DNA from: Pseudomonas sp. GM74
Lineage (GTDB): Bacteria > Pseudomonadota > Gammaproteobacteria > Pseudomonadales > Pseudomonadaceae
Reading direction: 5' to 3'
DNA: 64,000 bases
NCBI RefSeq assembly: GCF_000282455.1
Contig: NZ_AKJG01000003.1
Coordinates: 124,001 to 188,000, forward strand
The notes beneath the pieces are model-generated. The model saw only the letters and a list, made by a program, of their open reading frames with translations, was not told the DNA's origin and searched no databases. Each line of letters begins with the position of its first letter. Within the stretch, counting starts at the first letter, position 1. Shown piece after piece: positions 57,230 to 64,000 of this stretch. A program made the position numbers and the translations under genes.

Positions 57230-60034
57230 ATGAGCCAAGCCCCCCTCGTCCTGGTGGACGGTTCTTCTTACCTGTACCGCGCCTTTCACGCGCTGCCACC
57301 GCTGACCACGTCCAAAGGCCTGCCGACCGGTGCGGTCAAGGGCGTGTTGAACATGCTCAAGAGCCTGCGCAAACAATATCCGAATAGTCCGTTCGCCGTG
57401 GTGTTCGACGCCAAGGGTGGGACTTTTCGCGATGACATGTACGCCGAATACAAGGCCAACCGTCCGAGCATGCCTGACGACATGCGCGTGCAGATCGAGC
57501 CGCTGCACCAGAGCGTGATCGCCCTGGGCTTCCCGCTACTGTGCGTCGAAGGCGTCGAGGCCGATGACGTGATCGGCACCCTGGCCCGCAGCAGCGCGGC
57601 GGCGGATCGTCCGGTGATCATCTCCACCGGTGACAAGGACATGGCGCAACTGGTCGACGGTCACATTACCTTGGTCAATACCATGACCGGTAGCAGCATG
57701 GACGTGGAGGGCGTGAAGGAGAAATTCGGCGTCGCTCCGGAGCAGATCATCGATTATCTGGCGCTCATGGGCGATTCTTCCGACAACATCCCGGGCGTTC
57801 CGGGCATCGGTCCGAAGACGGCTTCCGGCCTGCTGGTCGGTGTGAACGGCGGCCTGACCGAGCTCTATGCGCAACTCGACATCGTGCCGACCCTGCCGAT
57901 TCGTGGCGCCAAGACCCTGCCGGCCAAGCTCGAAGAGCACAAGGAAATGGCCTTCCTTTCCTATCAGCTGGCGACCATCAAGGTCGACGTGCCGCTGGAC
58001 GTTGGGCTCGACGACTTGCAAATGGGTCCTGAAGATCCGGCAAAACTCTACGAGCTTTACAGCCTGCTGGAGTTCAAGAGCTGGCTGAACGATCTTGATC
58101 GCGATGCCAAACGCCTGGAACTGAGCGCTGCCGCCGAGCCTGCACCAGCCGTCGATCTGTTCAGCGAACCAGAGGCCGAAGCACCGGCCGCCGCTGCTGA
58201 AGCCGCCTATGAAACCATCCTCGATCAGGCGCGGTTCGATGCCTGGCTGGAAAAGCTGAACAACGCCAAGCTGTTTGCCTTCGACACCGAAACCACCGGC
58301 ATCGACGCGCAGCAGGCGCAACTGGTGGGGCTGTCGTTCGCGGTTCAGGCCAACGAAGCGGCCTACATCCCGTTGACCCATTCCTACATCGGCGTGCCGC
58401 AGCAACTGGACCGCGACACGGTCCTGCGCGCGCTCAAGCCGATTCTGGAGGACCCGGACAAGCTCAAGGTCGGCCAGCACGCCAAGTTCGACATGAACAT
58501 CCTGGCCAACTGCGCCATCGGCGGCGATCAGGACAACGGCATTACCGTGCGTGGCATCGCCTTCGACACCATGCTTGAGTCCTACGTGCTCAACTCCACG
58601 GCCACCCGCCATGACATGGACAGCCTGGCGCAGAAGTATCTGGACCACACCACGGTGAGTTTCCAGGACATCGCCGGCAAAGGCGTGAAGCAGCTGACGT
58701 TCGATCAGATCGCCCTGGAGCAGGCCGGGCCTTACGCCGCCGAAGATGCGGATATCACCTTGCGCTTGCACCATGCCCTGTTCGAAAAGCTCTCGGCCAT
58801 TCCGAGCCTGGCCAGCGTGCTGACCGACATCGAAATCCCGTTGGTGCCGGTATTGGCGCGTATCGAGCGCCAGGGCGCATTCGTCGACGCCGCCTTGCTA
58901 GGCGTGCAAAGCATCGAACTGGGCGACAAGATGGTGGCGCTGGAGCGTGAAGCCTTCGAGATTGCCGGCGAGGAATTCAACCTCGGTTCGCCCAAGCAAC
59001 TTGGCGTGATCCTCTACGAGAAGCTCGGCCTGCCGGTGTTGAAGAAAACCGCCAAGGGTCAGCCGTCCACTGCCGAAGAAGTGCTGGCCAAACTGGCAGA
59101 AGACGACTATCGGTTGCCGAAAGTGCTCATGGAATACCGTTCCATGAGCAAGCTGAAAAGCACCTACACCGACCGTCTGCCGGAACAGATCAACCCGCGT
59201 ACCGGGCGGATCCATACCTCGTATCACCAGGCGGTGGCGTCCACCGGGCGGCTGTCCTCCAGTGATCCGAACCTGCAGAACATCCCGGTGCGCACCGCCG
59301 AAGGGCGTCGCATCCGCCAGGCCTTCGTGGCTCCAGCCGGTTACAAGCTGCTGGCGGCGGACTATTCGCAGATCGAACTGCGGATCATGGCGCACCTGTC
59401 CCGGGATGAAGGGCTGATGAACGCCTTCCGCCACAATCTGGACGTACACACCGCGACCGCCGCCGAAGTGTTCAAGGTCGAACTGGCCGATGTGACCTCC
59501 AACCAGCGCCGCAGTGCCAAGGCAATCAACTTCGGCCTGATCTACGGCATGGGCGCGCAGAAGCTCGGCAAGGACATCGGCGTCGACACCAAGACCGCCA
59601 AGGCCTACATCGATACCTACTTCGCCCGGTACCCCGGTGTTCGTCAGTACATGGACCGCACGCGTGCCCAGGCCGCCGAACAAGGTTATGTCGAGACGTT
59701 CTTCGGCCGTCGCCTGTACCTGCCGGACATCAACTCCAACAAGCCGCAAGAGCGCGCCGCCGCCGAACGCACGGCGATCAACGCACCGATGCAAGGCACC
59801 GCGGCGGACATCATCAAAAAAGCCATGGTCGCGGTGGATAACTGGCTGACCGCGTCGGGCCTCGACGCCAAAGTCATCTTGCAGGTGCACGATGAACTGG
59901 TGCTCGAGGTGCGTGAAGACCTGGTCGACCAGGTTCGCGATGAAATTCGCGTGCACATGAGCGAAGCAGCGAAACTTGACGTGCCGTTGCTGGTCGAAGT
60001 GGGTATTGGAAATAACTGGGATGAGGCTCACTGA
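57230..60034 (+). CDS. polA: DNA polymerase I
   Basis: A 934-aa repair and Okazaki-fragment-processing polymerase. The 5' nuclease domain (about 1-290) has [11 protein letters not shown] and [18 protein letters not shown]. The 3'-5' exonuclease domain contains FDTETTG (about 350). Polymerase motif A is DYSQIELR (about 711), motif [15 protein letters not shown] (about 763) and motif C VHDELVLE (about 887). The ATG at 57230 is preferred over the TTG at 57218, where GAAAAGG abuts the codon. ErsA and engB follow. Confidence 0.98.
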   Translation: MSQAPLVLVDGSSYLYRAFHALPPLTTSKGLPTGAVKGVLNMLKSLRKQYPNSPFAVVFDAKGGTFRDDMYAEYKANRPSMPDDMRVQIEPLHQSVIALGFPLLCVEGVEADDVIGTLARSSAAADRPVIISTGDKDMAQLVDGHITLVNTMTGSSMDVEGVKEKFGVAPEQIIDYLALMGDSSDNIPGVPGIGPKTASGLLVGVNGGLTELYAQLDIVPTLPIRGAKTLPAKLEEHKEMAFLSYQLATIKVDVPLDVGLDDLQMGPEDPAKLYELYSLLEFKSWLNDLDRDAKRLELSAAAEPAPAVDLFSEPEAEAPAAAAEAAYETILDQARFDAWLEKLNNAKLFAFDTETTGIDAQQAQLVGLSFAVQANEAAYIPLTHSYIGVPQQLDRDTVLRALKPILEDPDKLKVGQHAKFDMNILANCAIGGDQDNGITVRGIAFDTMLESYVLNSTATRHDMDSLAQKYLDHTTVSFQDIAGKGVKQLTFDQIALEQAGPYAAEDADITLRLHHALFEKLSAIPSLASVLTDIEIPLVPVLARIERQGAFVDAALLGVQSIELGDKMVALEREAFEIAGEEFNLGSPKQLGVILYEKLGLPVLKKTAKGQPSTAEEVLAKLAEDDYRLPKVLMEYRSMSKLKSTYTDRLPEQINPRTGRIHTSYHQAVASTGRLSSSDPNLQNIPVRTAEGRRIRQAFVAPAGYKLLAADYSQIELRIMAHLSRDEGLMNAFRHNLDVHTATAAEVFKVELADVTSNQRRSAKAINFGLIYGMGAQKLGKDIGVDTKTAKAYIDTYFARYPGVRQYMDRTRAQAAEQGYVETFFGRRLYLPDINSNKPQERAAAERTAINAPMQGTAADIIKKAMVAVDNWLTASGLDAKVILQVHDELVLEVREDLVDQVRDEIRVHMSEAAKLDVPLLVEVGIGNNWDEAH

Positions 60035-60052
60035 GCCCCCTGAAAAGACCTT

Positions 60053-60081
60053 TTCTGCTGCGGCATAGTGCCGCGGCAGAA
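60053..60081. terminator. Hairpin downstream of polA
   Basis: A 13-bp stem (TTCTGCTGCGGCA / TGCCGCGGCAGAA, one G-U pair) with a TAG loop, 19 bp after the polA stop. No T-run follows on the plus strand, so it may act with Rho or as a 3' end stabiliser. Confidence 0.5.
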
Positions 60082-60144
60082 GGGCGCAAACAGCTTGGTC
60101 CGGAAGGCGATCAGAGTTATTTCAACGCTATTTGAAAAAAATCT

Positions 60145-60172
60145 GAACTAATCTTGCACACCACCACTCAGA
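60145..60172 (+). promoter_or_regulatory. AlgU (sigma-22) promoter of ErsA
   Basis: GAACTA-N17-TCAGA fits the envelope-stress sigma consensus GAACTT-N16/17-TCTGA. It places the start at about 60179. ErsA of P. aeruginosa depends on this sigma factor. Confidence 0.7.
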
Positions 60173-60178
60173 GTTACT

Positions 60179-60310
60179 GAATGGCTGGTGAAGCCCTTCG
60201 ATGCTCCTATGTTGTGTTAAGTGTTGGCAGATATCTGGACCCCGCCCTAGCGGTCTAGAGCTTGAACCCCGGAACTTCTCCCTCCCCATATGAAGTCCGG
60301 GGTTTTTTTT
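60179..60310 (+). ncRNA. ersA: Small RNA ErsA
   Basis: The polA-engB gap holds a regulatory RNA in Pseudomonas (ErsA, about 132 nt, first noted as Spot 42-like). Here the predicted start (about 60179) and the end of the T-run (60310) give 132 nt. A sigma-22-type promoter is upstream. Single-stranded tracts after residue 30 (GGACCCCGCCCTAGCGG) look like target-pairing regions. In P. aeruginosa ErsA binds Hfq and represses algC and oprD and affects biofilm through amrZ; conservation here is an inference. Confidence 0.85.
60265..60310 (+). terminator. Intrinsic terminator of ErsA
   Basis: The arms AACCCCGG..ACTTC and GAAGT..CCGGGGTT pair around a 13-base loop with one bulged A, followed by eight T residues. 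Confidence 0.9.
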
Positions 60311-60318
60311 GCCTGCAG

Positions 60319-60347
60319 AAAGCTGTCTGGAGTGCCCAGACAGCTTT
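60319..60347 (-). terminator. Hairpin after engB
   Basis: A 12-bp perfect stem (AAAGCTGTCTGG / CCAGACAGCTTT) seven bases after the engB stop. No T-run follows on the minus strand, so termination would be incomplete or Rho-aided. Confidence 0.5.
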
Positions 60348-60354
60348 CGCAGCC

Positions 60355-60999
60355 TTACTGGGCTTCTACCTCGACACCCTTGTCCGCCAGCTCCATCCAG
60401 CCTGCCAGTACGGTATAGGCATCTTCCAGGCCCATGCGTTTGGGGGCCGAAAACAGCTGGATTGTCACCAGATCACCCCAGCCCTTGCGGATTTCCGACT
60501 GAACCTTGAGCAGCGTGTTCTTGGCCGCGCCATAAGTCAGCTTGTCCGCTTTGGTCAGCAGAATGTGCATCGGCATGCCTGCGGCCACGGCCCAGTCGAG
60601 CATCAGCAGGTCGAAATCGGTCATCGGATGGCGGATGTCCATCATCAGGATCAGACCTTTCAAACTCTCGCGACCACCCAGATATGCCTCCAGGTGACGC
60701 TGCCAGTGTTGCTTGAGCGGGATCGGTACTTTTGCATAACCGTAGCCCGGCAGGTCGACCAGACGGCGTTCATCGTCTAGCTTGAAGAAATTCAACAGTT
60801 GCGTGCGCCCCGGGGTTTTCGAGGTGCGCGCCAGGCTGGCGTGGGTCAGGGTGTTCAGGGCACTCGACTTGCCGGCGTTGGAACGCCCGGCGAAGGCGAC
60901 TTCGAAGCCCTCGTCATCCGGACATTGGTCGACTTTGGCGGCGCTGAGCATGAAGGTGGACTGTTGGCACAGACCGAGGATGGGATTCTTGAGTTGCAT
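60355..60999 (-). CDS. engB: Ribosome biogenesis GTPase EngB/YsxC
   Basis: A 214-aa essential-type TRAFAC GTPase for 50S assembly. G1 is [10 protein letters not shown] (about residues 36-45), G3 DLPGYGYAK (about 81-89) and G4 TKADKL (about 149). The ATG at 60999 ([13 protein letters not shown]) gives the Pseudomonas family start; the frame upstream reaches into the divergent cytochrome promoter. It converges with ErsA and polA. Confidence 0.97.
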   Translation of the reverse strand: MQLKNPILGLCQQSTFMLSAAKVDQCPDDEGFEVAFAGRSNAGKSSALNTLTHASLARTSKTPGRTQLLNFFKLDDERRLVDLPGYGYAKVPIPLKQHWQRHLEAYLGGRESLKGLILMMDIRHPMTDFDLLMLDWAVAAGMPMHILLTKADKLTYGAAKNTLLKVQSEIRKGWGDLVTIQLFSAPKRMGLEDAYTVLAGWMELADKGVEVEAQ

Positions 61000-61190
61000 G
61001 GGATTTCCGATGTGGGCGGCGCCAGGAATGGGTGCGGCAAGCAGTGTCGCTTCCGTTTCAGTGACGCCAGTATATAATGCCGCAGATTTTGTGTGCGCTT
61101 TGTCCCAGCGTAGGATGAAGTTCACGAGAGCGACAGACCTTGATTGCGCACTAGAACGCAGCTCGCTCTCAACCCTGAAAAGGTCGTTTT

Positions 61191-61481
61191 ATGACGAAAT
61201 GGCTGCTAGCTGCCGGTGTATTGATGCCGCTTTACAGCGCTCAGGCTACACAGGATCCGGAAGCTGTGTACAACCGTGTTTGTGGTGCCTGTCATTCCGG
61301 CCAACTCCCCATGGCGCCGAAAAAAGGCGATCAGGAAGCTTGGACGCCGAGGTTGGCGAAAGGTATGGAGACGCTGGTGCAACACGTGACCCAGGGTTTC
61401 AAGGCGATGCCGCCGCGTGGTTTGTGCATGGACTGCAGTGCCGAGGATTACCAAGCCATCATCCTTTGGATGAGCGAGTAA
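61191..61481 (+). CDS. Cytochrome c5-like protein
   Basis: A 96-aa periplasmic c-type cytochrome. The signal peptide MTKWLLAAGVLMPLYSAQA precedes the heme motif CGACH (Cys31, Cys34, His35). The axial methionine is probably Met73 (KAMPPRG), and the CMDC pair (Cys79, Cys82) forms the disulfide of cytochromes c5. It is 45 bp before the cytochrome c4 gene and may share electrons with it. Confidence 0.9.
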   Translation: MTKWLLAAGVLMPLYSAQATQDPEAVYNRVCGACHSGQLPMAPKKGDQEAWTPRLAKGMETLVQHVTQGFKAMPPRGLCMDCSAEDYQAIILWMSE

Positions 61482-61526
61482 GCCCGGTCCATAACTCTTA
61501 ACCCTTAGCCGTAGTTGGATTAGCTG

Positions 61527-62156
61527 ATGAAGAAATTGATCGTGAGTCTGCTGTTGACCGTGGGCATCTCCGGCATGGCCCATGCTGCAGGTGAGGCAGT
61601 ACAACCGGGTGATGCAAAAGCCGGCCAGGCCAAAGCCGCCGTCTGTGGCGCCTGCCACGGCCCGGATGGCAACAGCATGGCGCCAAACTTTCCAAAACTG
61701 GCGGGTCAGGGTGAACGCTACCTGACCAAGCAATTGCACGACATCAAGTCGGGCAAGCGCACCGTTCTGGAGATGACCGGCCTGCTGACCAACCTGAGCG
61801 ATCAGGACCTGGCGGACATCTCCGCCTACTTCGCCAGCCAGAAAGGCAGCGTCGGAGCCGCCGATCCAAAGATCGTCGCTCGCGGTGAAGCCCTGTTCCG
61901 TGGTGGTGACCTGGCCAAGGGCCTGCCATCCTGCACCGGTTGCCACTCCCCAAATGGCGCAGGTAACGCGGCTGCCGGTTTCCCGCACCTGGGTGGCCAG
62001 CACGCTCAATACGTCGGCAAGCAACTGGTCGATTTCCGCAAGGAAGAAGGCGGCCGTACCAACGACGGCGATACCAAGCCCATGCAGACCATTGCCAAGA
62101 AGCTGAGCGACGAAGACATCGCCGCGGTGTCCAGCTACATTCAAGGCCTGCACTAA
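61527..62156 (+). CDS. cc4: Diheme cytochrome c4
   Basis: A 209-aa periplasmic cytochrome with two similar domains. Heme motifs are CGACH (about residue 40) and CTGCH (about residue 136), with axial methionines in NSMAPNF and TKPMQT-like positions. Signal peptide is MKKLIVSLLLTVGISGMAHA. It donates electrons to terminal oxidases, including cbb3 and possibly the aa3 enzyme encoded here. Confidence 0.96.
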   Translation: MKKLIVSLLLTVGISGMAHAAGEAVQPGDAKAGQAKAAVCGACHGPDGNSMAPNFPKLAGQGERYLTKQLHDIKSGKRTVLEMTGLLTNLSDQDLADISAYFASQKGSVGAADPKIVARGEALFRGGDLAKGLPSCTGCHSPNGAGNAAAGFPHLGGQHAQYVGKQLVDFRKEEGGRTNDGDTKPMQTIAKKLSDEDIAAVSSYIQGLH

Positions 62157-62233
62157 GGCTGGCGGATCGGGCGTTGAACGGGGTGCTTATCACCTGCAAC
62201 GTTAACGCTCGATTAATCCGTTGCAACGAGTAT

Positions 62234-62262
62234 AAAAAGGGTGGCTTTGGCCGCCCTTTTTT
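62234..62262 (+). terminator. Intrinsic terminator of the cytochrome c4 unit
   Basis: AAAAGGGTGGC-TTTG-GCCGCCCTTTTTTG: a 7-bp GC stem (with one G-U pair) extended by A-T pairs and a T-run. Confidence 0.88.
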
Positions 62263-62356
62263 GTGGCCGCTGCCGTTACACTACAGAACTCAAGCCCGCC
62301 AGGACCTGTCTGATAACAGGTCGCGCGAGGCGAAAAAAATTGTCCAGGAGTAAAGC

Positions 62357-62998
62357 ATGCGTAATCTGATCATCAGCGCCGTTTTTGCCGCTGCCAGCCT
62401 GTTCGGCATGACTGCCCAGGCCGCTGACGCCCCCGCCGCACCTTATGTCGAACTGAGCAACCCGGTTCCGGTTGCCGTGCCTGGCAAGATCGAAGTGGTA
62501 GAGCTGTTCTGGTACGGCTGCCCGCATTGCTACGCCTTCGAGCCAGTGATCAATCCGTGGGTCGAGAAGCTGCCTTCGGACGTGAACTTCGTGCGCATTC
62601 CAGCCATGTTCGGTGGCCCGTGGGACGCTCACGGTCAGATGTTCCTGACCCTTGAAGCCATGGGTGTCGAGCACAACGTTCACGCCGCGGTGTTCAACGC
62701 GATTCAGAAAGAACACAAGAAACTGACCGACAAGGATGACATGGCCGACTTCCTCGCTACCCAAGGCGTGGACAAGGACAAGTTCCTCGCGACTTTCGAC
62801 TCTTTCGCTATCAAAGGTCAGATCGTCAAGGCTCGTGAACTGGCCAAGAAGTATGAAATCTCCGGCGTTCCAACCATGATCGTCAACGGCAAGTACCGTT
62901 TTGACGTGGGTTCCGCCGGCGGTGCCGAACAGGCCCTGCAACTGGCCGACAAACTGATCGACAAAGAGCGAGCGGCTAACAAGGCTGCCGCCAACTAA
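62357..62998 (+). CDS. dsbA: Thiol:disulfide interchange protein DsbA
   Basis: A 213-aa periplasmic oxidase that introduces disulfides into exported proteins. The signal peptide MRNLIISAVFAAASLFGMTAQA precedes the CPHC active site (Cys55-Cys58) within LFWYGCPHCYAFEP. The cis-proline loop is GVPTMIV (about 169). Its own promoter lies in the gap after the cytochrome terminator. Confidence 0.97.
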   Translation: MRNLIISAVFAAASLFGMTAQAADAPAAPYVELSNPVPVAVPGKIEVVELFWYGCPHCYAFEPVINPWVEKLPSDVNFVRIPAMFGGPWDAHGQMFLTLEAMGVEHNVHAAVFNAIQKEHKKLTDKDDMADFLATQGVDKDKFLATFDSFAIKGQIVKARELAKKYEISGVPTMIVNGKYRFDVGSAGGAEQALQLADKLIDKERAANKAAAN

Positions 62999-63012
62999 GG
63001 GCAGTCACTGCC

Positions 63013-63891
63013 ATGCGCCGATGGGGTACTGAACGCATCGTTGGCCTGCATCATCCGCGGGTCAACGAGCATCATCTGGAGTCCACGGGCCTGCCCGCAG
63101 ACAGCCGTCTGCGCTTGCTCAGTTTCAATATCCAGGTCGGCATCAGTACCGAGCGCTATCGGCATTACCTGACCCGGGGCTGGCAACATCTGTTACCGCA
63201 CACCGGGCGTGCCGACAACCTGCAGAAAATCGGCAATCTGCTGGGCGACTTCGATCTGGTCGCCCTGCAGGAAGCCGATGGCGGTAGCCTGCGATCAGGC
63301 TATGTCAATCAGGTCGAACACCTGGCCCAGCTCGGCGCCTTTCCCTACTGGTATCAACAACTCAATCGCAATCTCGGTCGTCTGGCCCAGCACAGCAATG
63401 GCGTGCTCAGCCGATTGCGTCCGTGGGCAATTGAAGATCATCCGTTGCCGGGGCCAAAAGGGCGCGGAGCCATTCTGATACGGTTCGGCGAAGGCCCGGA
63501 AGCGCTGGTGGTGGTCATGATGCACCTGGCGTTGGGCGCCCGGGCGCGCAGCCTGCAACTGGCCTACATCCGCGAGTTGGTTGGCGACTACAAGCACCAG
63601 GTGCTGATGGGCGACATGAACACCCATGCCAGTGACCTGCTGCAACATTCCCCGTTGCGCGACCTCGGCCTGCTCGCGCCGCAGCTGGAAGCGACGTTTC
63701 CCAGCTGGCGCCCACAGCGCTGCCTGGACCATATCCTGCTGAGCCCGAGCCTGACCCTGGAAAAGGTCGAGGTGCTGGCGCAGCCCATTTCCGATCACCT
63801 GCCGGTCGCGGTAGAGATTCGTTTGCCGGGTTCGCTCACGGCCGATGCATTGCCCGCGTTGAGTCCTGCCCCTCGCGGAACGCCTGAATGA
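63013..63891 (+). CDS. Endonuclease/exonuclease/phosphatase family protein
   Basis: A 292-aa protein of the DNase I-like EEP superfamily. Metal and catalytic residues are in LSFNIQVG (Asn39), LQEADGG (Glu about 81), [11 protein letters not shown] (Asp and Asn about 198-200) and the [10 protein letters not shown] end block (Asp-His about 259). No signal peptide is seen. Relatives may act on nucleic acid or phospholipid, so the substrate is open. It is 14 bp after dsbA and overlaps the next gene by four bases. Confidence 0.85.
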   Translation: MRRWGTERIVGLHHPRVNEHHLESTGLPADSRLRLLSFNIQVGISTERYRHYLTRGWQHLLPHTGRADNLQKIGNLLGDFDLVALQEADGGSLRSGYVNQVEHLAQLGAFPYWYQQLNRNLGRLAQHSNGVLSRLRPWAIEDHPLPGPKGRGAILIRFGEGPEALVVVMMHLALGARARSLQLAYIRELVGDYKHQVLMGDMNTHASDLLQHSPLRDLGLLAPQLEATFPSWRPQRCLDHILLSPSLTLEKVEVLAQPISDHLPVAVEIRLPGSLTADALPALSPAPRGTPE

Positions 63892-64000
63892 GCGACGAAA
63901 CACAGCGCTGGAAAGAGAAGTACCTCAAAAGCATTGAACAACAGGAGAAGCTCGAACGTCGCTGGGACGCACGACTCGACTTGCTGCGTCGAGGGCTGGT
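63888..64000 (+). CDS. Start of a probable diguanylate cyclase (partial)
   Basis: About 37 codons before the right edge. The visible peptide is charged and helical ([20 protein letters not shown], then [13 protein letters not shown]). In Pseudomonas the gene after the EEP gene at this position encodes a GGDEF protein, which fits the start seen. The GGDEF domain itself is outside the window. The ATG overlaps the EEP stop (ATGA). Confidence 0.6.
   Translation, partial: MSDETQRWKEKYLKSIEQQEKLERRWDARLDLLRRGL

Noticed and set aside
59832..59841. Additional DnaA box in polA
   Set aside because: GGTGGATAA differs from TGTGGATAA at one position, so it was not counted.
60179..60310. True Spot 42 homologue
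   Set aside because: Position is the same as enterobacterial spf, but the promoter and sequence fit Pseudomonas ErsA.

Overview
The window is chromosomal DNA of a fluorescent Pseudomonas, most likely the P. fluorescens group. The evidence is the gene content (glyQ-tag, trkA-rsmB-fmt-def, dprA-hemF-aroE, an aa3 oxidase operon, znu/zur, polA-ErsA-engB-cytochrome c4-dsbA), the GC-rich codon use that creates long antisense shadow frames, and eleven Pseudomonas-type REP/REPIN palindromes with a GCGGGC-TTGC core. No rRNA, tRNA, prophage, insertion sequence or CRISPR array was seen. Most of the window is conserved core genome close to the replication origin. glyQ at the left edge is normally a few genes from dnaA, and perfect DnaA-box 9-mers are strikingly dense in the first 18 kb.

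Layout. 0-13 kb: partial glyQ, tag, a lipid A acyltransferase, a PilZ protein and a TPR protein. These are followed by trkA-rsmB-fmt-def (minus), a LysM-family protein that has lost its LysM domain, dprA, tsaC, qor, hemF and aroE. 13-20 kb: a SulP transporter, the choline-sulfate module (LysR regulator divergent from betC-choX), an NAD(P)-binding protein, a DOPA-dioxygenase-like protein and a GFA-like protein. 20-26 kb: a citrate-type transporter behind a leader with a Crc/Hfq-type motif, terC, a Na/Pi cotransporter, a membrane-anchored M16 peptidase and a DUF5924 membrane protein. 27-30.4 kb: a four-gene Mce lipid-transport operon whose permease is fused to a STAS domain. 30.5-34.2 kb: HAD phosphatase, gamma-carbonic anhydrase, prlC and yheV. 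34.2-35.5 kb: a small accessory insert with a TpbA-type periplasmic phosphatase and an EF-hand orphan in AT-rich DNA. 35.6-39.3 kb: a radical SAM protein behind a perfect LexA box, then a beta-carbonic anhydrase/SulP pair. 40-49 kb: the complete cytochrome aa3 oxidase operon (coxB, coxA, cox11, coxC, SURF1, ctaA, ctaB, SCO) behind a sigma-S-like promoter. 49-52 kb: metNIQ. 52.7-55.8 kb: zinc uptake (zur-znuC-znuB divergent from znuA). 55.8-64 kb: thrB, a DUF2782 protein, polA, the ErsA small RNA, engB, two c-type cytochromes, dsbA, an EEP-family hydrolase and the start of a probable GGDEF protein.

How the genes work together. The cox cluster is self-contained, holding subunits, copper insertion (Cox11, SCO), heme A synthesis (CtaA, CtaB) and SURF1. 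The betC-choX pair hydrolyses choline sulfate and binds the released choline. The carbonic anhydrase/SulP pair suggests bicarbonate handling. Zur, ZnuABC form a zinc-starvation unit.

I did not find an obviously new defence or biosynthetic system. The items most worth a second look are regulatory or architectural: the DnaA-box cluster, the LysM-less protein, the LexA-controlled radical SAM gene, the TpbA/EF-hand insert, the STAS-permease Mce operon and the transporter leader.
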